NCBI GenBank assembly: GCA_029864065.1
Contig: JAOTUD010000194.1
Location: 1-6,082, forward strand
Reading direction: 5' to 3'
Source: Gammaproteobacteria bacterium
GTDB taxonomy: Bacteria > Pseudomonadota > Gammaproteobacteria > GCA-001735895
DNA: 6,082 nucleotides
Part shown: positions 1 to 4,842 of the stretch, in pieces
How positions within the stretch are numbered: position 1 is the stretch's first letter
Layout: each line of letters starts with the position of its first letter
The notes under the pieces: generated by a model
What the model was told of the DNA's origin: nothing
Database searches by the model: none
Seen by the model: only the letters and a program-made list of their open reading frames with translations
Made by a program: the position numbers and the translations under genes

Positions 1-507
1 GGATTTGATCGAAATTCCGAGTATCGCGGCGATGACGAAGTGGCTCAGCCTGGCGCGCAGGATTCCCGAGCTGTAATTGACCACCGAGTGCGGAAACCCG
101 GGGAACACACGCATCGCGAACAGCGTGTACAGGTTTTCCTGGGCACGTAGCAAACGGTAGCTGCGCGATTTTCTGATTTTATCGACCCATTCCTCGGTCA
201 GGTACTCGGAGAAATAATACGCTCCGAGCCCGCCGAGCGTACCGCCGGCGGCGAGAATGAACGTCGCGACTGGCGGCGGGTAGAGCGGCGCCGCGATCCA
301 CAGAAACACCGAACCTGCCAAGGCGAAGGTAAACAGCACCGACTGCGCCAGGATCAGAACCACGATCAACCACCAGTATTGCGTGTAACCACGCGCCAAC
401 TCGAGAATCAGCCGTACATCGAGCCACCCGGAAACCTGCATATAGAATCCGAGCGCAATCAATAGCGCGAGCAGCAGCAGCCGGGTGCGGTGCCGCTGGA
501 TCAACAC
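1..507 (-). CDS. TVP38/TMEM64 family (VTT domain) membrane protein, C-terminus cut by window edge
   Basis: My own reading of the minus strand gives 169 open codons running off the left edge. Residues 10-27 form a hydrophobic first helix after a basic start (QRHRTR). Residues 45-70 and 80-98 form two more hydrophobic segments. Residues 133-148 read RVFPGFPHSVVNYSSG, which fits the VTT/SNARE-associated signature (R-x-(F/L)-P-G-x-P, then NY-x-SG). Family members are inner-membrane proteins, usually about 220-250 residues, so roughly 50-80 residues are missing here. Bacterial VTT/DedA relatives are linked to lipid scrambling or transport and membrane homeostasis; the substrate of this one cannot be read from the sequence. 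The start is GTG at 507 or TTG at 504: an AGGA lies at 514-511, 3 bases before the GTG and 6 before the TTG. An in-frame ATG further upstream lies inside the preceding gene and is unlikely. It is probably the last visible gene of the tlpA unit. Confidence 0.85.
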   Translation of the reverse strand, partial: MLIQRHRTRLLLLALLIALGFYMQVSGWLDVRLILELARGYTQYWWLIVVLILAQSVLFTFALAGSVFLWIAAPLYPPPVATFILAAGGTLGGLGAYYFSEYLTEEWVDKIRKSRSYRLLRAQENLYTLFAMRVFPGFPHSVVNYSSGILRARLSHFVIAAILGISIKS

Positions 508-544
508 ATGTCCTGTTTGGCAGGCATTACACCGACATGACCCG

Positions 545-1018
545 CTACTCGAGATCCATGATGCTTGCCCGAGCCCAGTTCGCATGCTGCAGCAGCCAGT
601 CGTCTTCCTTGACGAGGCGCAACTCGAATCTGTATATGCGGGCGCGCAACGCGGCAAGCGTGTCGAGGTCGCTAATGACGCTGCCAGCCATCGCGACGTG
701 CAATTTTACCGTCGCCTGGTTTTGTGCCAGTAACTCGATTGCCTCGATCCGCGTGAATAAATGAATGTTCTTATGCCTGAAGAAATACGCGCGCAGCAGG
801 CCGGCAAGCTGTTCCCTGTTGTAACCTTTGGCGTCGAGATAGCCGCGATGCACCATGTCCTTCAAGTCGTCGGCGCTGCGGTTTTCCGCGGCAGCCACCC
901 CCGCCTCGACGAATTCGCGGATTTCGTCCTGCGCCGATCCCGGCTCGTCGCTGCAGGCCAGCAACACGGTTCCTGCCCATAGCAACAGCAGCACGCGGGC
1001 CATCGGTTTCAGCAGCAC
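545..1018 (-). CDS. Small outer-membrane lipoprotein with probable NTF2-like fold, function unknown
   Basis: The product has 157 residues and starts with a lipoprotein signal: basic residues K4 and R8, a hydrophobic run from 9 to 20, and the lipobox L19-L20-A21-C22. Serine at +2 of the mature protein favours Lol sorting to the outer membrane over inner-membrane retention. Residues 31-82 are helical, and the rest alternates into strands ending in FELRLVKEDDWLLQHANW. This pattern is seen in NTF2/SnoaL-like proteins, where a final strand carries a W-x-L/I motif. That fold call comes from pattern alone, and no catalytic residue can be named. The start is GTG at 1018, only 6 bases after the ATPase stop. 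The ribosome site GAAGG overlaps that TGA stop, so translation is probably coupled. An ATG at codon 6 keeps the lipobox but has no ribosome site. The 37-base gap to the VTT gene suggests the same operon. Confidence 0.85.
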   Translation of the reverse strand: MLLKPMARVLLLLWAGTVLLACSDEPGSAQDEIREFVEAGVAAAENRSADDLKDMVHRGYLDAKGYNREQLAGLLRAYFFRHKNIHLFTRIEAIELLAQNQATVKLHVAMAGSVISDLDTLAALRARIYRFELRLVKEDDWLLQHANWARASIMDLE

Positions 1019-1024
1019 GAACCT

Positions 1025-2791
1025 TCAGCCATCGTAGCGTGGCGGCGCAACCTTGAGGACTTCCTCGATCGTGGTCATGCCGCGCGCGACTTTCTGCGCG
1101 CCCGCCAGGTTCAGCGGTTTCATGCCCTGCTTGATAGCCGCCTTGCGAAACTTGACCAGGTCGAAATTATCGGACACCTCCCGCTTCAGGCTGTCGCCGA
1201 GCGGCATCATTTCGTAGATGCCGACGCGGCCGATAAAACCCGTCTGCCGGCACTCCAGACACCCGTCGGCGGCGGCGATTTTTTCGGGTGGTGAAGTCGA
1301 CCAGGGCTTGATCAGGGCTTTCCAGTCGAGCAGGTCGAAGCTGGTCTCATGCTTGCAATGCGGGCACAGGGTGCGCACCAGCCGCTGGGCAACTACGCCG
1401 ATCAGGGTCGCGGAAATCAGGTAGGGCGGGACCCCGATCTCGGTAAGTCGCGCGATCGCGGATGGCGCATCGTTGGTGTGCAGGGTCGATAACACCAGGT
1501 GTCCGGTAAGCGCGGCCTGCACCGCCATTTCCGCGGTTTCACGGTCGCGAATTTCACCGATCATTATGATGTCCGGGTCCTGGCGCAGCAGCGTTTTGAC
1601 CCCGCTGGCGAAATCCAGGTCGATATTGTGCTGCACCTGCATCTGGTTGAAGCTCGGCTCCACCAGCTCGATCGGGTCCTCGATGGTGCAGACGTTCACC
1701 TCCGGGGTCGCCAGCTGCTTGAGGCTGGTGTAGAGGGTCGTCGTTTTTCCCGACCCCGTCGGCCCGGTCACCAGGATGATGCCGTAGGGCCGCGTAATCA
1801 TCTCGTTCCAGACATCGGATTCGGTTTTTTCGAGCCCCAGCGCTGCGAAATTCTTGACTAGCACCTCCGGATCGAAGATCCGCAGCACCAGTTTTTCGCC
1901 GAAGGCGGTCGGCATGCTCGACAGTCGCAGCTCGATTTCCGCGCCATCCGGCGACAGGGTTTTGATTCTGCCGTCCTGGGGTTTGCGCTTTTCGGCGACA
2001 TCGAGACGCCCCATGATCTTGATTCGGCTGATCACCGCGGCGGTGATGTTGGCGGGTATCTCGTAGACCTGGTGCATGACGCCGTCGATGCGAAACCGCA
2101 CGTTGCCCTGCGAGCGGCGAGGTTCGATGTGTATATCGCTGGCGCGCTGGCTGAAGGCATATTGCAACAACCAGTCGACGATACTGACGATATGCTGGTC
2201 CTCGGCGTCTACCTTGCCGGTCTTACCCAGCTCGATCAATTGCTCCAGGTTCTGAAAATTGCCGGGCATATCCGCGGCGGACTTGTTGCCGGCACCCTCC
2301 ATCGCCTTGCTGACGCTGTAAAACTCGACCAGGTAGTTCTTGAGCTCTCGTGGATTGGCGAGCACTGTGTTGATCGGTTTCCTGACGATGCGATCCAGTT
2401 CCTCGACCCACTCCAGGTTGTACGGATCGGTTATGGCGACCACGATTTCGCTATCGGTCACCTTGACGGGCAATATATTGAAACGCGATGCATAGGCGTA
2501 GGACATGATCGAGGTGCAGGCGGTGACATCCATTTTAAGCGGGTCGAAATGGTATCGTTGCTGCCCGGATTGCTCGGCCAGCCAGTCGGTTAGCATATCG
2601 AGGGAGAGCAGCTGCTGCGGCTGAGACTTGTTGCTCCACTGCCGGCTGGCAATGATTTCGAGCGGGTGCAGGGTTTTCCTGTCCTTGGCGGAGACCAGCG
2701 AGGTAATCATGCTGGCCTTGTCCTGCTCGACGATATCCTGCAATACCAGCTGTTCGAGTATCCCTTCCAGGCTACAGACGAGTTTAGTCAC
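1025..2791 (-). CDS. Orphan GspE/PilB-family secretion or pilus-assembly ATPase
   Basis: This 588-residue cytoplasmic AAA-type ATPase belongs to the type II secretion / type IV pilus extension family, which powers assembly of pseudopilins or pilins. The N-terminal region (1-160) is a GspE_N/MshEN-like domain. The ATPase core has ASDIHIEP at 217-224, Walker A GPTGSGKT with K349, the Asp box TIEDPIE (E371, D372), Walker B with DPDIIMIGE ending at E413, and the His box TGHLVLSTLHTN with H431 and H438. The family tetracysteine motif is complete: C476-x2-C479 and C511-x2-C514. The length is normal and every catalytic motif is intact, so it should be active. No pilin, inner-membrane platform or secretin gene is near, so which machine it drives is unknown. 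The start is GTG at 2791; a stop codon two codons upstream rules out an earlier start. That GTG has no ribosome site of its own. GspE, PilB and MshE are all possible labels; I would not pick one. Confidence 0.95.
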   Translation of the reverse strand: MTKLVCSLEGILEQLVLQDIVEQDKASMITSLVSAKDRKTLHPLEIIASRQWSNKSQPQQLLSLDMLTDWLAEQSGQQRYHFDPLKMDVTACTSIMSYAYASRFNILPVKVTDSEIVVAITDPYNLEWVEELDRIVRKPINTVLANPRELKNYLVEFYSVSKAMEGAGNKSAADMPGNFQNLEQLIELGKTGKVDAEDQHIVSIVDWLLQYAFSQRASDIHIEPRRSQGNVRFRIDGVMHQVYEIPANITAAVISRIKIMGRLDVAEKRKPQDGRIKTLSPDGAEIELRLSSMPTAFGEKLVLRIFDPEVLVKNFAALGLEKTESDVWNEMITRPYGIILVTGPTGSGKTTTLYTSLKQLATPEVNVCTIEDPIELVEPSFNQMQVQHNIDLDFASGVKTLLRQDPDIIMIGEIRDRETAEMAVQAALTGHLVLSTLHTNDAPSAIARLTEIGVPPYLISATLIGVVAQRLVRTLCPHCKHETSFDLLDWKALIKPWSTSPPEKIAAADGCLECRQTGFIGRVGIYEMMPLGDSLKREVSDNFDLVKFRKAAIKQGMKPLNLAGAQKVARGMTTIEEVLKVAPPRYDG

Positions 2792-2807
2792 GGGTTAATT
2801 CTGGCAT
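2784..2807 (-). other. Possible 7-codon leader frame overlapping the ATPase start
   Basis: On the minus strand an ATG at 2807 is followed by seven sense codons (MPELTRD) and a TAA at 2786-2784. An AGGA at 2818-2815 sits 7 bases before this ATG, which is ideal spacing. The ATPase GTG at 2791 lies inside this small frame in another phase, and the small frame stops 5 bases after that GTG. Reinitiation after the leader would explain how the poorly signalled GTG is used. An error or true frameshift joining the two frames is the alternative. This is inference from signals alone. Confidence 0.35.
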
Positions 2808-2814
2808 AGTTCTT

Positions 2815-2843
2815 TCCTGCATATTAGCAGGATTTCACCTGCT
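2815..2843 (-). promoter_or_regulatory. Three alternating repeats that may form exclusive hairpins over the ribosome site
   Basis: In the 63-base gap the minus strand reads AGCAGG (2843-2838), six bases, TCCTGC(T) (2832-2826), then GCAGGA (2820-2815). The middle element can pair with either neighbour, giving 6-bp stems with loops of about six bases. Pairing with the last element would bury the AGGA at 2818-2815; pairing with the first would leave it open. The bases TAATAT at 2826-2821, preceded by TGC, also resemble an extended -10. However, a start near 2814 would lose the AGGA, so the promoter and switch readings compete. There is no T-run, so it is not an intrinsic terminator. Confidence 0.35.
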
Positions 2844-2854
2844 TGCATGGGCGA

Positions 2855-3334
2855 TTATTGAGAAGTGGTTAACTGCGGTTGCCAGTTTTGAATAAACTGC
2901 TCGATCATATCGCGCGTCACGGGCCCCACCTGCCGCGCCACCACGTCACCCTGCGGGGATACCAGGAAGGTGGTCGGCAATCCCGGAATCAGCCCCAGCT
3001 CCGATTGCTGGGCAGGTTTCGACGTAAAAATCGGATAAGTAATGAAGTAATCCTCGAGAAAGTCCTGCAACCGCTGTTTGCCGATCAGTTCGTTATTGAT
3101 GCCGAGAACCATCGCGTCGTTATCGACGTGGGCATCGTGAAACGATTGCAGCTCGGGCATTTCGATGATGCAGGGCGGGCACCAGGTCGCCCAGTAGTTG
3201 ACCACCAGCCACTTGCCCTGGTAACTGCTGATATTGACCCTGTTGCCATGGATATCCTGCAGCGGCATATCGACCGCGCTGGCCGTGAGCGGTATCGCCA
3301 GCATAACCAGCAGCATGGATAAGTATCGTTTCAT
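2855..3334 (-). CDS. Periplasmic TlpA-family thioredoxin-like thiol-disulfide oxidoreductase
   Basis: The 159-residue product has a Sec signal peptide: K2-R3, a hydrophobic core at 5-15, and an AxA-type cleavage site after residue 20 (TASA before VDMP). The mature part is a thioredoxin fold. The active site is W51-C52-P53-P54-C55, the WCPPC form usual in TlpA/ResA/CcmG relatives, and the cis-proline is P120 in GLPTTF. The strand KWLVVNYWATW leads into the active site as usual. Proteins of this type normally reduce disulfides in the periplasm, for example in apocytochrome c or other client proteins; the client is not visible here. It lacks the membrane anchor seen in CcmG because its signal appears cleavable. 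The start is ATG at 3334, with TAG two codons upstream and only a weak ribosome site. It heads the unit leading into the ATPase, which raises the possibility of a shared envelope role. Confidence 0.93.
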   Translation of the reverse strand: MKRYLSMLLVMLAIPLTASAVDMPLQDIHGNRVNISSYQGKWLVVNYWATWCPPCIIEMPELQSFHDAHVDNDAMVLGINNELIGKQRLQDFLEDYFITYPIFTSKPAQQSELGLIPGLPTTFLVSPQGDVVARQVGPVTRDMIEQFIQNWQPQLTTSQ

Positions 3335-3353
3335 AATCTAGTGTTCGCCATAC

Positions 3354-3404
3354 CCGTTTTAGGAGAGTATTTATTAATTTTAGTTCAAAAGTTTAGTTTT
3401 AACC
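3354..3404 (-). promoter_or_regulatory. AT-rich region presumed to hold the tlpA promoter
   Basis: About 50 bases before tlpA are far richer in A+T than the surroundings, as expected for a promoter. The best -10-like hexamer on the minus strand is TAAAAT at 3382-3377 (5 of 6), but no good -35 lies 16-18 bases before it. A TTGAAC at 3388-3383 abuts it too closely to pair with it. No exact promoter is claimed. A TlpA transcript should start here because a strong terminator separates the gene from lysM. Confidence 0.3.
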
Positions 3405-3416
3405 GTCAGGTTGACA

Positions 3417-3477
3417 GCCCGCATCCAGCGGGCGCCCGCGAGTTTCGGCGATCCCGCTCCCGGACTACTCGGGGGAT
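3417..3477. other. GC-rich dyad cluster in the lysM-tlpA spacer
   Basis: GCCCGC (3417-3422) and GCGGGC (3428-3433) form a 6-bp hairpin with a 5-base loop. A second GCCCGC follows at 3434-3439, so the arms can re-pair. Next, ATCCC (3451-3455) can pair with GGGAT (3473-3477), with CCG and CGG inside it. There is no T-run here, so these are not intrinsic terminators. The GCCCGCG at 3434-3440 recurs in the terminator stem at 3496-3502. No gene is supported in the 3335-3535 spacer. Confidence 0.4.
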
Positions 3478-3487
3478 GGATAAATCC

Positions 3488-3518
3488 AAAAAAAAGCCCG
3501 CGTAGCGCGGGCTTTTTT
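3488..3518 (-). terminator. Rho-independent terminator of the LysM gene
   Basis: A perfect 7-bp stem, GCCCGCG (3496-3502) with CGCGGGC (3506-3512), closes a 3-base loop. It is flanked by A8 (3488-3495) and T6 (3513-3518), which extend the pairing. Read on the minus strand it ends in eight Ts and begins 17 bases after the LysM stop codon, so it mainly serves that gene. The symmetric flanks would also stop plus-strand transcription, but no plus-strand gene precedes it here. Confidence 0.93.
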
Positions 3519-3535
3519 CGGTTTTCGAGTAGTAC

Positions 3536-4210
3536 TTACTGCGCCAGGTATTGCAGGTCCGACGCCTCGGTTACGCCAATCGTCCAGGCACCACGATTAC
3601 GGGCGTGCTCGATTGCCGCGGCGCGCTCGGGTCCCTTGGCTTTCGGAATGTAGAAATACTGGCCCGGATAAATCAGGTCGGCATCCTTGATCTGGCCGGA
3701 GTTGGTCTTGTAGATCAGCGGCCACATGTAGGGATCACCATAAATCGTATTCTGACCGGATATGGACCACAGGCTATCGCCGCTCACCACCAGGTATCCG
3801 CCGAGGTAAGGAGAGGTGTCGGCCATTTCGGTACTTGCGGGCTCCTCGGTCATCTCGACTGCCATGGGTTCGCTACTCTGCAACGCAGCGATTGCTTCCG
3901 CGGCGGCATCCTCGGCCTTGTTGGCCAGGATCTTGGCGCGGACGTTTTGACAATCGGCGGCAGCTTGCTCTGCTTCCTCGATTATCTTCGCGTTTTCTTC
4001 CCATTCGGCGCCCAGGTTTCTGGCGCGCGCGTTTTTCAGCTTGGCGGCGTAGATCGCGTTGCGAACTTCAGGGGTTGCGCCCTGACATTCTTCTTCCGCG
4101 GCCATTTCGGTTTCCATATCGTCGCTGGTCGAGCTTTGCTGACAGCCGACGATCATGCCTGAGGTCAGAACGGCGATGGCCGCGACCTTAAGGAGTTCTG
4201 TTGGTTTCAT
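3536..4210 (-). CDS. LysM-domain lipoprotein with an alpha-helical middle region
   Basis: The 224-residue product begins with a lipoprotein signal ending in the lipobox I20-V21-G22-C23. Glutamine at +2 predicts outer-membrane sorting. Residues 28-42 are acidic and probably a flexible linker. Residues 43-112 are rich in Ala, Glu and Lys and predicted helical or coiled coil, resembling DUF4398-type segments. Cysteines C42 and C87 flank part of this helix and could form a disulfide. A second acidic, Pro/Thr/Ser-rich linker (113-137) leads to one LysM domain at about 139-190: YLVVSGDSLWSIS, then YGDPYMWPLIYKTN, then LIYPGQYFYIP. LysM binds the GlcNAc of peptidoglycan, so the protein probably bridges outer membrane and wall. 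No enzymatic domain is seen. The start is ATG at 4210, with GGAG at 4224-4221 ten bases upstream. It is a single-gene unit, with its own promoter and terminator. Confidence 0.92.
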   Translation of the reverse strand: MKPTELLKVAAIAVLTSGMIVGCQQSSTSDDMETEMAAEEECQGATPEVRNAIYAAKLKNARARNLGAEWEENAKIIEEAEQAAADCQNVRAKILANKAEDAAAEAIAALQSSEPMAVEMTEEPASTEMADTSPYLGGYLVVSGDSLWSISGQNTIYGDPYMWPLIYKTNSGQIKDADLIYPGQYFYIPKAKGPERAAAIEHARNRGAWTIGVTEASDLQYLAQ

Positions 4211-4286
4211 CTATTGTTTTCTCCGAGAACTTTTAAGAATTAGTAGCTTCGTGATTTTGGTAGCCCATTTTGCCAAGAAGACTACA

Positions 4287-4316
4287 TTGATCAACCCTTT
4301 AGAGCAAGTTTTTAAT
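4287..4316 (+). promoter_or_regulatory. Distal candidate promoter towards arsC
   Basis: TTGATC (4287-4292), an 18-base spacer and TTTAAT (4311-4316, 5 of 6) make a plausible plus-strand promoter, starting near 4323. Its leader of about 160 bases would contain both dyads described below. It overlaps the leader of the divergent LysM transcript. The proximal candidate at 4424-4452 is better placed. Confidence 0.3.
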
Positions 4317-4340
4317 GTAAATATTACTCATTTAGCCGTG

Positions 4341-4368
4341 ATTATAGCCCAGATTTTAACCTTTTCAC
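4341..4368 (-). promoter_or_regulatory. Sigma-70-type promoter for the LysM gene
   Basis: The minus strand has a perfect TATAAT (4346-4341). A 4-of-6 -35, GTGAAA (4368-4363), lies 16 bases before it. Transcription would start near 4334, leaving a leader of about 124 bases before the ATG at 4210. CCGTG (4336-4340) and CACGG (4366-4370) form an inverted pair around these elements. Confidence 0.6.
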
Positions 4369-4381
4369 GGATGCCCGGGAA

Positions 4382-4399
4382 AGGTCTTGTCCGAGACCT
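4382..4399 (+). repeat. 6-bp inverted repeat between the divergent promoters
   Basis: AGGTCT (4382-4387), a 6-base spacer and AGACCT (4394-4399) form a perfect dyad just upstream of the LysM -35 (as transcribed) and upstream of the proximal arsC promoter. It could be a small operator or chance. No regulator family is recognised from the half-site. Confidence 0.35.
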
Positions 4400-4423
4400 C
4401 GATTGATTGCCTGGATAACGCTA

Positions 4424-4452
4424 TTGATAAAGCAGCGGCGATATTGTACAAC
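4424..4452 (+). promoter_or_regulatory. Proximal candidate promoter for arsC-wrbA-DUF2069
   Basis: TTGATA (4424-4429, 5 of 6), a 17-base spacer and TACAAC (4447-4452, 4 of 6) predict a start near 4459. That gives a short leader of about 24 bases that still contains the AGAGG ribosome site. The -10 lies inside the palindrome at 4437-4458. Confidence 0.45.
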
Positions 4453-4458
4453 ATCGCC
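4437..4458 (+). promoter_or_regulatory. 22-bp near-perfect palindrome, probable operator for the arsC operon
   Basis: The half-sites GGCGATATTGT and ACAACATCGCC are reverse complements at 10 of 11 positions. There is no spacer, which suits a symmetric protein dimer. As RNA it could only form a 9-bp-span stem with a 4-base loop and one mismatch. It covers the spacer end and -10 of the proximal promoter and ends 24 bases before the arsC ATG, the classic place for a repressor. No regulator gene lies in the window, and the motif does not match a site I know. Confidence 0.6.
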
Positions 4459-4470
4459 AATTCGGTCGCC

Positions 4471-4475
4471 AGAGG
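4471..4475 (+). promoter_or_regulatory. Ribosome binding site deciding the arsC start
   Basis: AGAGG ends 7 bases before the ATG at 4483. The frame stays open upstream to a TTG at 4387, but that would add 32 residues with no family similarity and would make the palindrome coding. This site settles the start at 4483. Confidence 0.75.
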
Positions 4476-4482
4476 CCCGGGT

Positions 4483-4842
4483 ATGAATAATCCCAAGCTC
4501 GTCATGTACCATAATCCCAGATGCAGCAAATCTCGCGAAACGCTGCAACTACTGGAGGAAAGGGACTTACACCCGGAAATCATCGACTATCTCGATGAGC
4601 CGCCCTCGCCGCAGGAATTGCAGAATATCATCGGTATGCTGGGCGTTAGCGCCCGAGATCTGCTGCGCACAACCGAGCCGGTCTACAGGGATGCCGATCT
4701 CGATGACGACAGCCTGACCGACGACGAGATTATCGAAGCGATTTGCGAGTATCCTGCCCTGCTGCAGCGTCCCATCGTAGTTTCGGGGGACAAGGCCGTA
4801 ATTGGCCGCCCGCCAGTCAAGGTTCTGGATATCGTTGCATAA
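4483..4842 (+). CDS. arsC: ArsC-family arsenate reductase (glutaredoxin-dependent type)
   Basis: The product has 119 residues. Family members reduce arsenate to arsenite in the cytoplasm, forming a cysteine-arsenate intermediate resolved by glutathione and glutaredoxin. The motif YHNPRCSKSRETL at 9-21 places the catalytic cysteine at C14, matching C12 of the E. coli plasmid enzyme. The three arginines that hold the oxyanion are present: R62 in LLRTTEP, R96 in LQRPIVV and R109 in IGRPP. The length fits the short chromosomal form of the family. Spx and YffB-type relatives share the fold, but the HNPxC motif with all three arginines favours ArsC. No ArsR regulator or arsenite pump is adjacent, so a housekeeping redox role is possible. 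It is the first gene of the operon and overlaps wrbA by 8 bases. Confidence 0.93.
   Translation: MNNPKLVMYHNPRCSKSRETLQLLEERDLHPEIIDYLDEPPSPQELQNIIGMLGVSARDLLRTTEPVYRDADLDDDSLTDDEIIEAICEYPALLQRPIVVSGDKAVIGRPPVKVLDIVA

Noticed and set aside
545..1018. Plus-strand open frames across the lipoprotein gene (for example 485-733 and 761-982).
   Set aside because: They lie opposite a gene with a clear lipobox and coupled start, and have no recognisable product.
2072..2593. A 173-codon plus-strand frame opposite the ATPase gene.
   Set aside because: It is the antisense shadow of a strongly conserved ATPase; long antisense frames are common in GC-rich genes.
3411..3416. A perfect TTGACA on the plus strand as a promoter.
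   Set aside because: The bases 16-18 downstream are GC-rich with no -10, and no plus-strand gene follows before the terminator.
3417..3535. A tRNA or other structured RNA gene in the GC-rich spacer.
   Set aside because: No T-loop sequence or cloverleaf is visible; only short hairpins and a terminator are present.
3551..4162. A 203-codon plus-strand frame opposite the LysM gene.
   Set aside because: The minus-strand gene has a lipobox, LysM domain, ribosome site, promoter and terminator. The plus frame has none of these.
4221..4235. A hairpin masking the LysM ribosome site (GTTCTC with GAAAAC on the minus strand).
   Set aside because: The stem is short with an internal C-A mismatch and a 3-base loop; too weak to claim.
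4387..4482. A 32-residue N-terminal extension of ArsC starting from TTG 4387.
   Set aside because: The catalytic motif is always close to the N-terminus in this family. The ATG at 4483 has AGAGG 7 bases upstream, and the extension would cover the promoter and palindrome.
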